From Phenylobacterium sp. (GTDB lineage Bacteria; Pseudomonadota; Alphaproteobacteria; Caulobacterales; Caulobacteraceae): a stretch of DNA of 64,000 bases. Each line of letters starts with the position of its first letter. The stretch's first letter is position 1. This document shows, in pieces, positions 34,617 through 43,415 of this stretch. A model generated the notes under the pieces. It was given only the letters and a program-made list of their open reading frames with translations. It did no database searches and was not told the DNA's origin. Position numbers and translations under genes: made by a program. Location of the stretch: positions 33,954 to 97,953 of the forward strand of contig NZ_JAUYNW010000011.1 in the NCBI RefSeq assembly GCF_030698145.1. The letters are read 5' to 3'.

Positions 34617-36878
34617 GTGAAACTTCAGCACACCACATCCGTGATCGCCGTGCTCGCCGGCATGAGCCTGGCCCTGCCGGCCATGGCCCAGGGCACGCAG
34701 CTCGAGGAGCTGATCGTCACGGCGCAGAAGCGTGAGGAGAACGTCCAAGATGCGCCGTTGGCGATCACCGCCGTCTCAGGCGCCAGCCTGGCCAAGGACC
34801 GCGTGCTGACGCTCGAGGACCTGGGCCACAACATGACGGGGATCTCGTTCACGGCCAATTCACCGCAGTCCAACGAGATCAACATCCGCGGGGTGGTGAA
34901 CACCCGCCTGTCCTCGCCCACCGCCGACCAGTCGGTCTCGACCTTCGTCGACGACGTCTATGTGAGCCGTTCGGGCAACCTGAACTCGGCCTTCTACGAC
35001 GTGGCCCGGATCGAGGTGGTGCGCGGTCCGCAGGGGGTGCTGCTGGGCAAGAACGTGGCCGGCGGGGCGGTGAACATCATCAGCAACGCCCCCAGCTTCG
35101 ATCGCTCGGGCAAGGTCACCGTCACCTTCGGCAACTACGATCTGCGCCAGACCACGGGCTACTTCACCGGCGCCCTGACCGACACCCTGGCCGGCCGGCT
35201 CTCGTTCCAGACCATCAATCGCGGCGGCTACTACAAGGACATCCTGCACAACACCGAACTCGAGAACCTGGATTCCACCCAGGCCCGGATCCAACTGGCC
35301 TATGCGCCGACGGACTCCGATCTACGAGCGAGCCTGAACGTCGATTACGCCAAGGACAGCAATGACGGCATCCATCGGGTCGGCTTGAAGAGCCCCACCC
35401 TGCCGGCGAGCTTCACGCCCTGGTCGACCACCCGGGCCCTGATCGCCGCGGCCCGCGGCCACCTGGATTTGGACGAAAGCCTGCCGATCTGGCCGCACTT
35501 CCTGGGAGACGCGGCCCCCACGCCCCAGGGCGCCTGGCACAAGACTTACGACATCATCCTGAAGGTCGAGAAGGACGTGGCGCCGAATATCCGGCTCTCC
35601 AGCATCACTGGCTATCGCAACAACCAGTCCTTCACCCTGTACGACCAGACGGGCCTGGGTCCGGCCAACGGCTACAACGTGGCCGGTCCGCTGCTCTTCG
35701 CCGAGCCGGTGAACTTCATCGAGGGGATGAACCAGATCTCCCAGGAGGTGCGCCTCACCTCCACCAACACCGAGAGCCGCATCGACTGGATCGTCGGCGC
35801 CTACTACCAGAAGACCAAGGTCCACCAGTACAACCGCTTCTGGGGAGAATCGACGGTGCTGCCGACCCTGTCGGGCGAGTCCCACTGGGACGACCACGGC
35901 AGCAACGAGGACATGGCCGCCTTCGCCCAGATCGGCTTCAAGATCACCGAGACGCTCAAGCTGGACGTCGGCGCCCGCTACACCCGCGACGAGAAGGGCG
36001 GGTTCCAGCGGGGCATCATCGTGGCCACCGGCGACCGCATCAGGCCCAACGACACGGCGCCGCTGACCCCGCTGACCACCAACTTCGCCACCGCCTACGG
36101 CGAAAGCTGGAAGGAGCTGACGCCCCAGGCCACGCTGCGCTGGACCCCCGACGACCTCAACATGGTCTATGTGACCTATTCCAAGGGCTTCAAGGGCGGC
36201 GGCTTCCAGAACAACGCCTCCAACGGCTTCGCCGCGGCCAAGGCTTACGATCCCGAAACCGTCACCAACCACGAGGCCGGCTACAAGACCGAGCTGTTCA
36301 ACCGCACCCTGCGTTGGAACACCGCCGTGTTCTACATGAAGTACAAGAACCTGCAGGTGCAGCAGACCCTCGCCTCCTGCCTGTGCAACGTGATCAGCAA
36401 CGCGCCCGGCGCGACCATCAAGGGCGTCGAGACCGACCTGCAGTTCGCGCCCACCTCCTGGTTCCGCGCCTGGGCCAGCGGCAGCTATGTGGACGCCACC
36501 TACGACACCTTCATTTTCGCCGGCGTGAACAACTCCGGGAAGCTGATGCAGCGGACGCCCAAGTGGCAGGCGGCCGTGGGCGCCGAGGTCACCACGGACT
36601 TCGGCTCCATGCCCGACGCGCTCTCGGCCCGCCTGGCCTATCGCTGGCAGGGCAAGATGCCCTGGGCGCCCGAGAACACCACCTGGGAGAAGGCCTACGG
36701 CACCCTCGACGGCCGGGTGACCCTGACCCTGCCCGACCAGGGTTGGAGCATTTCGGTGTACGGCAAGAACCTGGGCGAGACCCGCTACCGCACCAACATC
36801 ATCCCCTTCTTCCAGGAGGAGATGTCGTCCTTCGGCGCCCCGCGCACCTACGGTGTGGAACTGTCCGCCGCCTTCTAG
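34617..36878 (+). CDS. TonB-dependent outer-membrane receptor
   Basis: Receptor of 753 residues starting at GTG 34617 with GGGGGAGA upstream. The signal peptide ends ALPAMA-QG. The plug domain starts with LEELIVTAQKREENVQDAPL and has the RIEVVRGPQGVLLGKNVAGGAVN motif; the beta-barrel ends in the C-terminal Phe typical of outer-membrane proteins (YGVELSAAF). It matches the sphingomonad/Caulobacter FecA-like receptors for non-siderophore substrates. In this cluster it likely imports the hydrophobic substrate across the outer membrane. A strong hairpin follows the stop. Confidence 0.92.
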   Translation: MKLQHTTSVIAVLAGMSLALPAMAQGTQLEELIVTAQKREENVQDAPLAITAVSGASLAKDRVLTLEDLGHNMTGISFTANSPQSNEINIRGVVNTRLSSPTADQSVSTFVDDVYVSRSGNLNSAFYDVARIEVVRGPQGVLLGKNVAGGAVNIISNAPSFDRSGKVTVTFGNYDLRQTTGYFTGALTDTLAGRLSFQTINRGGYYKDILHNTELENLDSTQARIQLAYAPTDSDLRASLNVDYAKDSNDGIHRVGLKSPTLPASFTPWSTTRALIAAARGHLDLDESLPIWPHFLGDAAPTPQGAWHKTYDIILKVEKDVAPNIRLSSITGYRNNQSFTLYDQTGLGPANGYNVAGPLLFAEPVNFIEGMNQISQEVRLTSTNTESRIDWIVGAYYQKTKVHQYNRFWGESTVLPTLSGESHWDDHGSNEDMAAFAQIGFKITETLKLDVGARYTRDEKGGFQRGIIVATGDRIRPNDTAPLTPLTTNFATAYGESWKELTPQATLRWTPDDLNMVYVTYSKGFKGGGFQNNASNGFAAAKAYDPETVTNHEAGYKTELFNRTLRWNTAVFYMKYKNLQVQQTLASCLCNVISNAPGATIKGVETDLQFAPTSWFRAWASGSYVDATYDTFIFAGVNNSGKLMQRTPKWQAAVGAEVTTDFGSMPDALSARLAYRWQGKMPWAPENTTWEKAYGTLDGRVTLTLPDQGWSISVYGKNLGETRYRTNIIPFFQEEMSSFGAPRTYGVELSAAF

Positions 36879-36885
36879 CGTCCTT

Positions 36886-36912
36886 CGCCGGGCGGCCCCG
36901 CGCCGCCCGGCG
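36886..36912 (+). terminator. Perfect hairpin after the TonB receptor
   Basis: CGCCGGGCGG (36886-36895) pairs fully with CCGCCCGGCG (36903-36912) across a 7-nt loop. It lies 8 bp after the receptor stop and just before the next NTF2-fold gene, so it may be a terminator or an attenuating stem lowering expression of the following genes. Confidence 0.6.
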
Positions 36913-36932
36913 CCTTCATGCGAGGTTGCGCC

Positions 36933-37364
36933 ATGGGTCGCTGCTACGGGATCCTCCGCCAGGTGATCGAGGCCTGGCAGGCCAAGGACATCGATCGGGT
37001 GCTGTCCTTCATGGCCGAGGACATCGTCTGGCACTACGCCGCCGCCGCGGCGCCGCCGGTTCGCGGCAAGGCGTCCGCCCGCAAGCTCCTGGAACGCTTC
37101 CAGGCCGACATGCACGGGATCCAGTGGCGAATCTTCGCCCATGCCGAGACCGGCGATCGCCTGTTCGTCGAAGGCGTCGACGACTATCGCACGACGGAGG
37201 GCCACCGCGTGGCCACCCCCTATGCCGGGGTCCTCGACTTCCGCGGTGACCTGATCGTCGGCTGGCGGGACTATGTGGACCTGGGCGTCGCCGCCCAGCA
37301 GAAGGCCGGCGAACCCCTGTCGCGCCAGGTCGACGAACTGCTCGACCGCCCCCTCGCATCGTGA
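36933..37364 (+). CDS. NTF2-fold protein (D)
   Basis: A 143-residue protein from ATG 36933 (GAGG 8 nt upstream). The pattern VIEAWQAKDIDRVLSFMAED, RLFVEGVDDYRTTEGH and VGWRDYVDLG is that of limonene-epoxide-hydrolase/SnoaL-type NTF2 proteins, with Asp pairs in the second and third blocks. It overlaps the next gene as GTGA and resembles it closely (shared ..WRIF.HAE.G.RLF.EGVD pattern), indicating a local duplication. Confidence 0.72.
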   Translation: MGRCYGILRQVIEAWQAKDIDRVLSFMAEDIVWHYAAAAAPPVRGKASARKLLERFQADMHGIQWRIFAHAETGDRLFVEGVDDYRTTEGHRVATPYAGVLDFRGDLIVGWRDYVDLGVAAQQKAGEPLSRQVDELLDRPLAS

Positions 37365-37897
37365 GCCCGCCCATGTCCCTCGACCGCCGGACCCTGGTGG
37401 CCGCCGCCGCCTTCGCCGCCACCCCCGCCCTCACCCCCGTCCTCGCCTTCGCCAAGGAGACCGCCATGCCGCGCTTCTATCCCGTGCTGACCGCCGTGAT
37501 CGACGCCTGGAAGCGGCAGGACGTGGAGGGCGTGCTGGTCCACGTCACCGACGACATCGTCTGGCGCAACTCCTCGGGCTACGCCCCCGCGGTCAGGGGC
37601 AAGGCCTCCATGCGTACGGCGCTGCAGGGCATGGCCAAGGTGATCAAGACCAACAGGTGGCGCATCTTCGACCATGCCGAGAACGGGAACCGCCTGTTCA
37701 TGGAGGGCGTCGACGAGTTCTGGCTGACCACCGGCGAGCACGTGGCTATCCCCTATGCGGGGTCGCTGGAGTTCCGCGGCCTGTTGATCCACGAGTGGCG
37801 GGAATATTTCGACGGCCGGATCAGCGCGGCCATGAAGGCCGGCGCGCCCATGACCGACGAGGTCAAGGAGATGCTCGACCGGCCCCTGGCGAAATAG
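37361..37897 (+). CDS. Exported NTF2-fold protein with Tat-like leader (E)
   Basis: A 178-residue protein. The leader SLDRRTLVAAAAFAATPALT carries twin arginines followed by a hydrophobic stretch, as in Tat substrates. The mature domain is a paralog of D (VIDAWKRQDVEGVLVHVTDD, NRLFMEGVDEFWLTTGEH, HEWREYFDGR). Start GTG 37361 overlaps D's stop; an ATG at 37373 is an alternative. D is cytoplasmic and E exported, repeating the A/C arrangement. The gene converges on the HxlR regulator. Confidence 0.7.
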   Translation: MSPPMSLDRRTLVAAAAFAATPALTPVLAFAKETAMPRFYPVLTAVIDAWKRQDVEGVLVHVTDDIVWRNSSGYAPAVRGKASMRTALQGMAKVIKTNRWRIFDHAENGNRLFMEGVDEFWLTTGEHVAIPYAGSLEFRGLLIHEWREYFDGRISAAMKAGAPMTDEVKEMLDRPLAK

Positions 37898-37903
37898 CCC
37901 GGT

Positions 37904-38866
37904 TCAGCCCTGGCCCGGCGTCACGTTGAAGGCCGTGACCTCGTCGTGGCAGTGGTCGCAGGTGACCTTCGAGACCAGCACATGGCCGCAGGCGCGGTGA
38001 TAGGTGATCAGCGGCGGCCCCTTGTCGCCAGCCAGCCAGCGGTCCCCCCATCGGTTCAGCTCGGCGATCAGCGGATAGAGGTCCCGCCCCTCGTCGGTCA
38101 GGCGATACTCCCACCGATCGGGACGCTGCTGGTAGAGCTCTCGACGCAACACGCCGAGGTCGACCAGCCGCGACAGGCGGTCCGACAGGATGTTAGGCGC
38201 CACGCCCAGGGCGGCCTGGAAATCATTGAACCGCCGCCGCCCCATGAAGGCCGAGGCGATCACATGCGAGGTCCACCGGTCGCCCAGCACCTGGAAGGCG
38301 CGGTCCAGCATCGGATTGCCCTGGTTAAGGGTCCCGGCCGGCACGATCGAACGCCGCTGGGCGCGTGGCGGCGGCGAGGGCTCGAACCCGGCGCCCGGGC
38401 CGGTTTCGGCATAGACGTCGCGGGCACTGACCAGCTCGCCGCAATGGCCGCATCGGAACTCGGGCGTGAAGTCCTGGCCGCACTTGTGCCGGAGCCGGTG
38501 GGCCGGATTGGCGGGGTCATAGAACCAGCGCTTCTCCCAGCGGATGATCATCAGGGCCAGGCTGTAGAGGTCTCGCCCCATTTCGGAGAGATGATATTCG
38601 TCGCGCGCCGGCCGCTCCTGGTAGCGGATCTTCTCGAGGATGCCGGCGGCCTGCAGCCGACGCAGCCGATCGATCAGCAGGCTGCGCGCCAGGCCGATCT
38701 TGCCCTGGAACTCGTCGAACCGGCGGACCCGCTGGAACGCCAGGTAGAGGATCATGAGGGTCCAGCGGTCACCCAGGATATTCAGCGCCCGGGTGGCCGA
38801 GTTGGCCTGGACCAACTGGGTGAGCGCCGGTGTTTCCGGGGTGCTGGTGCGGCTGGATTCGGCCAT
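37904..38866 (-). CDS. Tandem-domain HxlR-family regulator with zinc-knuckle motifs (first copy)
   Basis: A 320-residue protein made of two HxlR winged-helix domains in one chain (about residues 25-110 and 195-285), each with the ...LGDRWT... start and RRFxxF...LSDRL or LIDRL recognition pattern. Each domain ends in a Cys motif (HKCGQDFTPEFRCGHCGELV and HRACGHVLVSKVTCDHCHDE) that could bind zinc. Normal HxlR proteins are ~110-residue homodimers, so this is a single-chain dimer. It likely controls the catabolic genes through the repeated motif; binding is inferred. Confidence 0.85.
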   Translation of the reverse strand: MAESSRTSTPETPALTQLVQANSATRALNILGDRWTLMILYLAFQRVRRFDEFQGKIGLARSLLIDRLRRLQAAGILEKIRYQERPARDEYHLSEMGRDLYSLALMIIRWEKRWFYDPANPAHRLRHKCGQDFTPEFRCGHCGELVSARDVYAETGPGAGFEPSPPPRAQRRSIVPAGTLNQGNPMLDRAFQVLGDRWTSHVIASAFMGRRRFNDFQAALGVAPNILSDRLSRLVDLGVLRRELYQQRPDRWEYRLTDEGRDLYPLIAELNRWGDRWLAGDKGPPLITYHRACGHVLVSKVTCDHCHDEVTAFNVTPGQG

Positions 38867-38907
38867 GTCGCCTCTGGTTTCAGGACCGCGCGAACCTTCG
38901 GTCCCGG

Positions 38908-38933
38908 ACCGGCCTTGTCAAGGCCTGGCCGGT
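38908..38933. promoter_or_regulatory. Nested palindrome upstream of the first HxlR gene
   Basis: GGCCTTG-T-CAAGGCC (38911-38925) is a perfect palindrome inside ACCGGCC (38908-38914) and GGCCGGT (38927-38933). It lies between the nitronate monooxygenase-like gene and HxlR start, so it could be a terminator of the former or an operator of the latter. Confidence 0.5.
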
Positions 38934-38940
38934 CGCGCCC

Positions 38941-39864
38941 TCAGCCCGTCCGCCCGGCCTCGGCGTAGTCGCGAACCAGGGCCTCGACGATGACGCCCAG
39001 GGGCTCGACGGCGCGCACCTCGCCGACGCCCTGACCCGCCGCCCAGACGTCGCGCCAGCGCTTGGCGCTGTCCTCGGGCCGGCCCAGATTGATCTCGGCC
39101 TTGGTCTTCAGGCCCTCGGCGTCATGACCCGCGGCGAGCAGACTGGCCTTCAGCCAGTTGGCGGGGATACCGGTCAAGGCTGCGGAGGTGACGATGTCCT
39201 CAGCCGTGGAATCCACCAGCATCTGCTTGTAGCCGGGGACCGCCAGGCTCTCCTCGCAGGCGATGAGCCGCGTGCCGAGATAGGCCAGGTCCGCCCCCAG
39301 CATCTGGGCGGCGCGCACCGCCCGGCCCGATCCTATGCCGCCGCCCAGGACGATGGTCCCGTCGAACACCTCCCGCACCGCCGGCGCGAAGGCGAAGCCC
39401 GAGATCGGTCCGGTGTGTCCGCCCGCGCCCGAGGCCACAAGGATCAGGCCGTCCACCCCCGTCTTCGCCGCCTTCTGGGCGTAGGTCAGGGAGTTCACGT
39501 CCGCATAGACCAGGCCGCCATAGCCGTGGATCGCCTCGACCACCGCCACCGGGCTTCCCAGGGCGGTGATGACGATCGGTGGCCGATGCTTGAGGACGAG
39601 CTCGAGCTCCTCCTCCCAGCGGCTGTAGGACCGGTGGACCATGATGTTGATCGCCCAGGGCGGGGCGTCGGCGGGCAGGCTCCGCGCGATCTGGCCCATC
39701 CAGGCGTCGAAATCGTCCAGGGTCCTGGCGTTGTTGGCGGGAAAGGATCCGATGATCCCCGCCTTGCAGGCGGCGAGCACCATGTCGACGCCCGAGACCA
39801 GGAACATGGGGGCGGCGATGGCTGGAAGCCTCAGGCGTTCGGCGATATGCGGCGGCAGGGACAT
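38941..39864 (-). CDS. Nitronate monooxygenase-like FMN flavoprotein
   Basis: FMN-dependent TIM-barrel enzyme of 307 residues. Motifs are LPAIAAPMFLVSG at the N-terminus, the catalytic loop LVASGAGGHTGPISGFAF with its His, and VLGGGIGSGRAVRAAQMLGADLAYLGTR for FMN phosphate binding. True nitronate monooxygenases oxidise alkyl nitronates; many homologs in catabolic clusters instead act as enone or acyl-CoA flavoenzymes of unknown substrate. It is 2 nt downstream of the DUF1295 gene. Confidence 0.85.
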   Translation of the reverse strand: MSLPPHIAERLRLPAIAAPMFLVSGVDMVLAACKAGIIGSFPANNARTLDDFDAWMGQIARSLPADAPPWAINIMVHRSYSRWEEELELVLKHRPPIVITALGSPVAVVEAIHGYGGLVYADVNSLTYAQKAAKTGVDGLILVASGAGGHTGPISGFAFAPAVREVFDGTIVLGGGIGSGRAVRAAQMLGADLAYLGTRLIACEESLAVPGYKQMLVDSTAEDIVTSAALTGIPANWLKASLLAAGHDAEGLKTKAEINLGRPEDSAKRWRDVWAAGQGVGEVRAVEPLGVIVEALVRDYAEAGRTG

Positions 39865-39866
39865 GG

Positions 39867-40676
39867 TCAGGCGGTTTCCGGGGGTTTGGGCGGCCAGGGG
39901 AAGAAGCCTGACGTGCGGCGGATATAGTCATCGTAGTCCGGCTTGCGGCGGCGCAGCCGGCCCTCGACCGTCGGAACGCCGCTCCACCGGGTCAGGGTGA
40001 AGACCAGGTAGGCCGGGCCGACGACCGCGAACAGACCGGGCGTCGTCTCCGCCGCGACCAGCCACAGGCCCCACCAGACGCAGGCGTCGCCGAAGTAGTT
40101 GGGGTGGCGCGTGTAGCGCCACAGGCCTCGGTCCATCACCTGGCCGGCGTTGGCGTGATCCTTCTTGAACGCGACGAGCTGCCAGTCGGCGAGGCTTTCG
40201 AAGACCAGGCCGAAGACGGCGAGGCCCGCGCCAATCAGGCCGACTAGGCCAAGCTGGGCGGGCTCGGCCGCGACCTGGCCCAGTTGGACCGGCAGGCAGA
40301 CCAACCAGAGCAGCGGCATCTGCAGCAGGAACACCAGGCGGAAGGCCGCATAGCCGTAGCCCCAGCCGCGCTCGGCCTTGGCCTTGTCCAGCATGCGCAC
40401 ATAGCGGCCGTCGGGCCCGTGATCGCGCCAGCGCCACAGCATGTAGCCGCCAAGCCGCAGCGCCCAGGCCACGCAGATCACCGTCAGCACCACCCGGCGG
40501 GGCGTGCCGCCGCCGGTCTGGATGAAGGTCGAGATGGCGACCAGGCCCATGCCCAGCCCCCAGAGGCTGTCGACCGGCGTGCAGTCGCGCATAGTGACGC
40601 AGACCGCCCAGGCCAGGACGAACAAGGCCAGGATGACGCCAGCGTTGACCGCCAGAACCACGACGAAATCCGGCAT
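39867..40676 (-). CDS. DUF1295 (steroid 5-alpha-reductase fold) membrane protein
   Basis: A 269-residue integral membrane protein from ATG 40676 (MPDFVVVLAVNAGVILALFV). It has about six or seven helices and the family motif DRGLWRYTRHPNYFGDACVWWG near residue 200, with a C-terminal RRRKPDYDDYIRRTSGFFP. This is the NADPH-binding end of the steroid 5-alpha-reductase/DUF1295 fold, which reduces steroid-like or long-chain enone double bonds. Motif copy 3 lies 54 nt upstream of its ATG. It probably forms an operon with the flavoprotein gene. Confidence 0.82.
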   Translation of the reverse strand: MPDFVVVLAVNAGVILALFVLAWAVCVTMRDCTPVDSLWGLGMGLVAISTFIQTGGGTPRRVVLTVICVAWALRLGGYMLWRWRDHGPDGRYVRMLDKAKAERGWGYGYAAFRLVFLLQMPLLWLVCLPVQLGQVAAEPAQLGLVGLIGAGLAVFGLVFESLADWQLVAFKKDHANAGQVMDRGLWRYTRHPNYFGDACVWWGLWLVAAETTPGLFAVVGPAYLVFTLTRWSGVPTVEGRLRRRKPDYDDYIRRTSGFFPWPPKPPETA

Positions 40677-40715
40677 AGCCTCACCCCCCAACGCCCCGCT
40701 CAAGACGGAATGATT

Positions 40716-40740
40716 TGACAGTCTTCCTATGCAAGTGATC
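40716..40740. promoter_or_regulatory. Cluster motif, copy 3
   Basis: On the minus strand it reads TCACTTGCATAGGAAGACTG. It sits almost midway between divergent starts: 54 nt to the DUF1295 ATG and 53 nt to the SDR ATG at 40790, so it may control both. Confidence 0.65.
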
Positions 40741-40789
40741 CTAGCCGCGCAAGGCGGGACGCACAAGAAGACCTGGGAGCAAACGGACC

Positions 40790-41623
40790 ATGGCCGACTT
40801 CACGGGCGCGACGGCGCTGGTCACCGGCGCGGCGGGCGACATCGGCGCGGCCACCGCGGCGGCCTTCGCACGGGAGGGCGCCAATCTGGTGATCACCGAT
40901 CGGCGAGGCGATGCCCTCGAGGAGGTCGCGGCCGGGCTGAAGGCGAGCGGCGCGGAGGTCATGACCCATGCCTGCGACCAGACCGATCCCGAGGCGGTCT
41001 CGGTCCTGTTCGACGCCGTGCGGGCGCGGTTTGGCCGCCTGGACGCCGCCTTCCTCAACGCCGGCTACGGCCGCTATGGGACGCTCATCGACCTGCCGTT
41101 CGACCAGTGGCGCAAGCATGTGGAGGTCAACCTCAACGGCGGCTTCCTGATGGCCCAGGGCGCGGCGCGGCTGATGCGGGACGGTGCCCGGGGCGGGGCG
41201 ATCGTCATGAACGCCTCCACCGCCGCTACCCATGTCTGCGACATGCTCGGCGCCTATGCGGCCTCGAAGTCCGGCGTGCGCATGCTGGCCAAATCCCTCG
41301 CCTCGGAGCTGGGCGTCTTTCGCATCCGCGTGAACCTGATCCTGCCAGGGGTGATCGAGACGGCCATGACCAAATCCCTGATCGATGATCCCGCCGTCCG
41401 GGCCGACGCCCTGACCAACACCCCGGTCGGCCGGCTCGGCAAGCCGGAAGACATCGCGCGGATGGCGGTCTTCCTCTGCGGCGAGGCGGCCGGCTACGTG
41501 ACCGGCGCGGAGGTCCTGGTCGATGGCGGCCAGACCCTGCATGGCTATCCGCGCTGGTTCAGCGCCGACTACGCCCAGGCCGGCGCCGAGTGGACGCCGC
41601 ACACGCAAAGGCCGTCGCCCTAA
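40790..41623 (+). CDS. SDR-family oxidoreductase (second in cluster)
   Basis: Classical short-chain dehydrogenase of 277 residues. The cofactor loop is TGAAGDIGAATA and the Asp after the second strand (VITDRRGD) favours NAD. Catalytic Ser-Tyr-Lys are in VMNASTAA and YAASKSGV. The C-terminal ADYAQAGAEWTPHTQRPSP extends beyond the usual end. It diverges from the DUF1295 gene through motif copy 3. It converges on the feruloyl-CoA-like ligase with a 4-nt stop overlap (CTAA). Confidence 0.88.
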   Translation: MADFTGATALVTGAAGDIGAATAAAFAREGANLVITDRRGDALEEVAAGLKASGAEVMTHACDQTDPEAVSVLFDAVRARFGRLDAAFLNAGYGRYGTLIDLPFDQWRKHVEVNLNGGFLMAQGAARLMRDGARGGAIVMNASTAATHVCDMLGAYAASKSGVRMLAKSLASELGVFRIRVNLILPGVIETAMTKSLIDDPAVRADALTNTPVGRLGKPEDIARMAVFLCGEAAGYVTGAEVLVDGGQTLHGYPRWFSADYAQAGAEWTPHTQRPSP

Positions 41624-43413
41624 CCCAGGGCCATCACGCCGGCGTCCGGCGTCTCGGCGAACAGCCGTTCCACCTCGGCGCCGCGACGGTCGATGACGGC
41701 GCGTCGATTGATGGTGCCCTTGTCCGAAATCTCGTGAGCGTTGGCGTTGGGCGGGTCGGTCAGCAGGAGCGCGCGCCTCACCTGCGCCGCCCCGCCCCGC
41801 TGGTCGGTGTTGAAGGCCGCCAGGCGCCGGGCGATCTCGGCGGGATCGGCGCCGAGCGTGGGCCACACCATCACCCCGAGATAGGGCCGACCGTCGTCGC
41901 AGAGCACCAGGTCCAGCACCAGGGGCGACAGGGACCTGAGCAGGCCGTCCCGAAGCGACCCGCCATAGACCCAAGTCCCGCTGGAGAGCTTGAACTCCTC
42001 GGCCGCCCGGCCCGCGAAGGCCAGTCCCTGGGTCGGGTCGGCCGGATCGTGGAACACCGCCAGGTCGCCGGTGCGGTAGAACCCCTCCTCGTCGAAGGCC
42101 AGGGTCGTCTTCTCCGGCTCATCGAGATAGCCGGCGGTGACGTTGGGCCCGCGCGCACGGACCTCGTAGCGCTCGCCGACCGGGGCCAGCTTTAGGGTCG
42201 TGCCCGGCGCCGGCAGGCCGATGCCCACCTTGTCGGTCTCGAAGTGGATGACCATGAAGGCCGAGACGGTCTCGGTCATGCCGTAGCCGCTGGTCATCAT
42301 GATCCGATGGCCGGTCTCGGCGACGGCGGCCGCCTGCAGGCGATCATGCACCGTCTGGGACAGGCCCGCCCCGCCATAGAGCATCAGCCGCATCTTCTTG
42401 AAGAAGGTGGCCCTCAGCACCGGGTCCTTCTCCAGCGCCTCCACCAGCATGGTGTAGCCCAGCGGCACATTGTTGAAATAGCTGACCGAGATCTCGCGCA
42501 GGTTACGGATCGAGGTCTCGAACAGTCCGGTCGCCGGCTTGCCGTCGTCCACATAGAGGGTCCCGCCCTCCAGCAGGGTGGTCCGCAGCACGAAGGCGCC
42601 GGCGGCGTGGTGCCAGGGCAGCCAGTCCAGCATCACTTCGTGCCAGCCCGCCGCCTCGCCGATGGCTTGCTGGCACTGGGTGGAATTGGCCATCAGGTTG
42701 TCGAAGGTGATCGGGACCACCTTGGGCAAGCCGGTGGAGCCGGAGGTCAGCATCAGGGCGGCGCGGTCGTGGGGCCTCAGCCGTTCGATCGACCTGGCGA
42801 CCGCCGGGGTCGCCGCCGTAGCCAGCACCTCGGCATAGGACGTCGCGGGTTTGGACAGCCGCGACGGATCGGTGGTGATGATATTCGCCGCGCCTAGGTC
42901 CAGGGCCTCCAGCGCGCCGGCCACCGTGGCGCTGTCCTGGGCGAACACCACGCCGGGCTTCACCTTGGCGATCACGTGGGCCAGCCGGCCATAGTCGCCG
43001 CCCAGCGCCGCATAGGTGACGCTGACCGGACAGGCGGCGCGGCCGGCGGCCTGGGCGGCGAAGCTCATCACCGCGAAGGCGGGGGTGTTGGCCGCCAGGA
43101 TTAGCACGGGTCCCGCCGGCGCCTGGTCGAGCAGCCACTGGGTCGCCGCGTCCATGTCCCGCTTGAGCCGGGCGAAGGACGTGAACGCCCATTCGCCGTC
43201 GGCGCCCCGCTGGGCCAGGGCCGGCTTCTCGCCCGAGATCGCCGCCCGCCGGGCGAAGGCCGCGGGGATGTTGGCGTCATAGGGACGGAGCGGAATCTTC
43301 GAGCCGATCAGGATCGTCCCGTCGGCGCGCCGCTCGATATCGAGGTCCACCGGCAGCAGGTGGGCCTCCCGGAACGGCGCTGGCGCAGGCGCGGCCACGG
43401 CGGTGTCGGCCAT
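41620..43413 (-). CDS. Feruloyl-CoA synthetase-like acyl-CoA ligase
   Basis: AMP-forming acyl-CoA synthetase of 597 residues. The phosphate loop is LMLTSGSTGLPKVVPITFDN; A-motifs MMTSGYGMTETVSAF and FYRTGDLAVF follow. The DWLPWHHAAGAFVLRTTLLE and SSGTWVYGGSLRDGLL stretches are typical of the feruloyl-CoA synthase branch, longer than usual CoA ligases. It would activate an aromatic or other carboxylic acid with CoA. It starts 2 nt before the SCP2-type thiolase stop, so the two form an operon under motif copy 4. Confidence 0.85.
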   Translation of the reverse strand: MADTAVAAPAPAPFREAHLLPVDLDIERRADGTILIGSKIPLRPYDANIPAAFARRAAISGEKPALAQRGADGEWAFTSFARLKRDMDAATQWLLDQAPAGPVLILAANTPAFAVMSFAAQAAGRAACPVSVTYAALGGDYGRLAHVIAKVKPGVVFAQDSATVAGALEALDLGAANIITTDPSRLSKPATSYAEVLATAATPAVARSIERLRPHDRAALMLTSGSTGLPKVVPITFDNLMANSTQCQQAIGEAAGWHEVMLDWLPWHHAAGAFVLRTTLLEGGTLYVDDGKPATGLFETSIRNLREISVSYFNNVPLGYTMLVEALEKDPVLRATFFKKMRLMLYGGAGLSQTVHDRLQAAAVAETGHRIMMTSGYGMTETVSAFMVIHFETDKVGIGLPAPGTTLKLAPVGERYEVRARGPNVTAGYLDEPEKTTLAFDEEGFYRTGDLAVFHDPADPTQGLAFAGRAAEEFKLSSGTWVYGGSLRDGLLRSLSPLVLDLVLCDDGRPYLGVMVWPTLGADPAEIARRLAAFNTDQRGGAAQVRRALLLTDPPNANAHEISDKGTINRRAVIDRRGAEVERLFAETPDAGVMALG

Positions 43414-43415
43414 GG

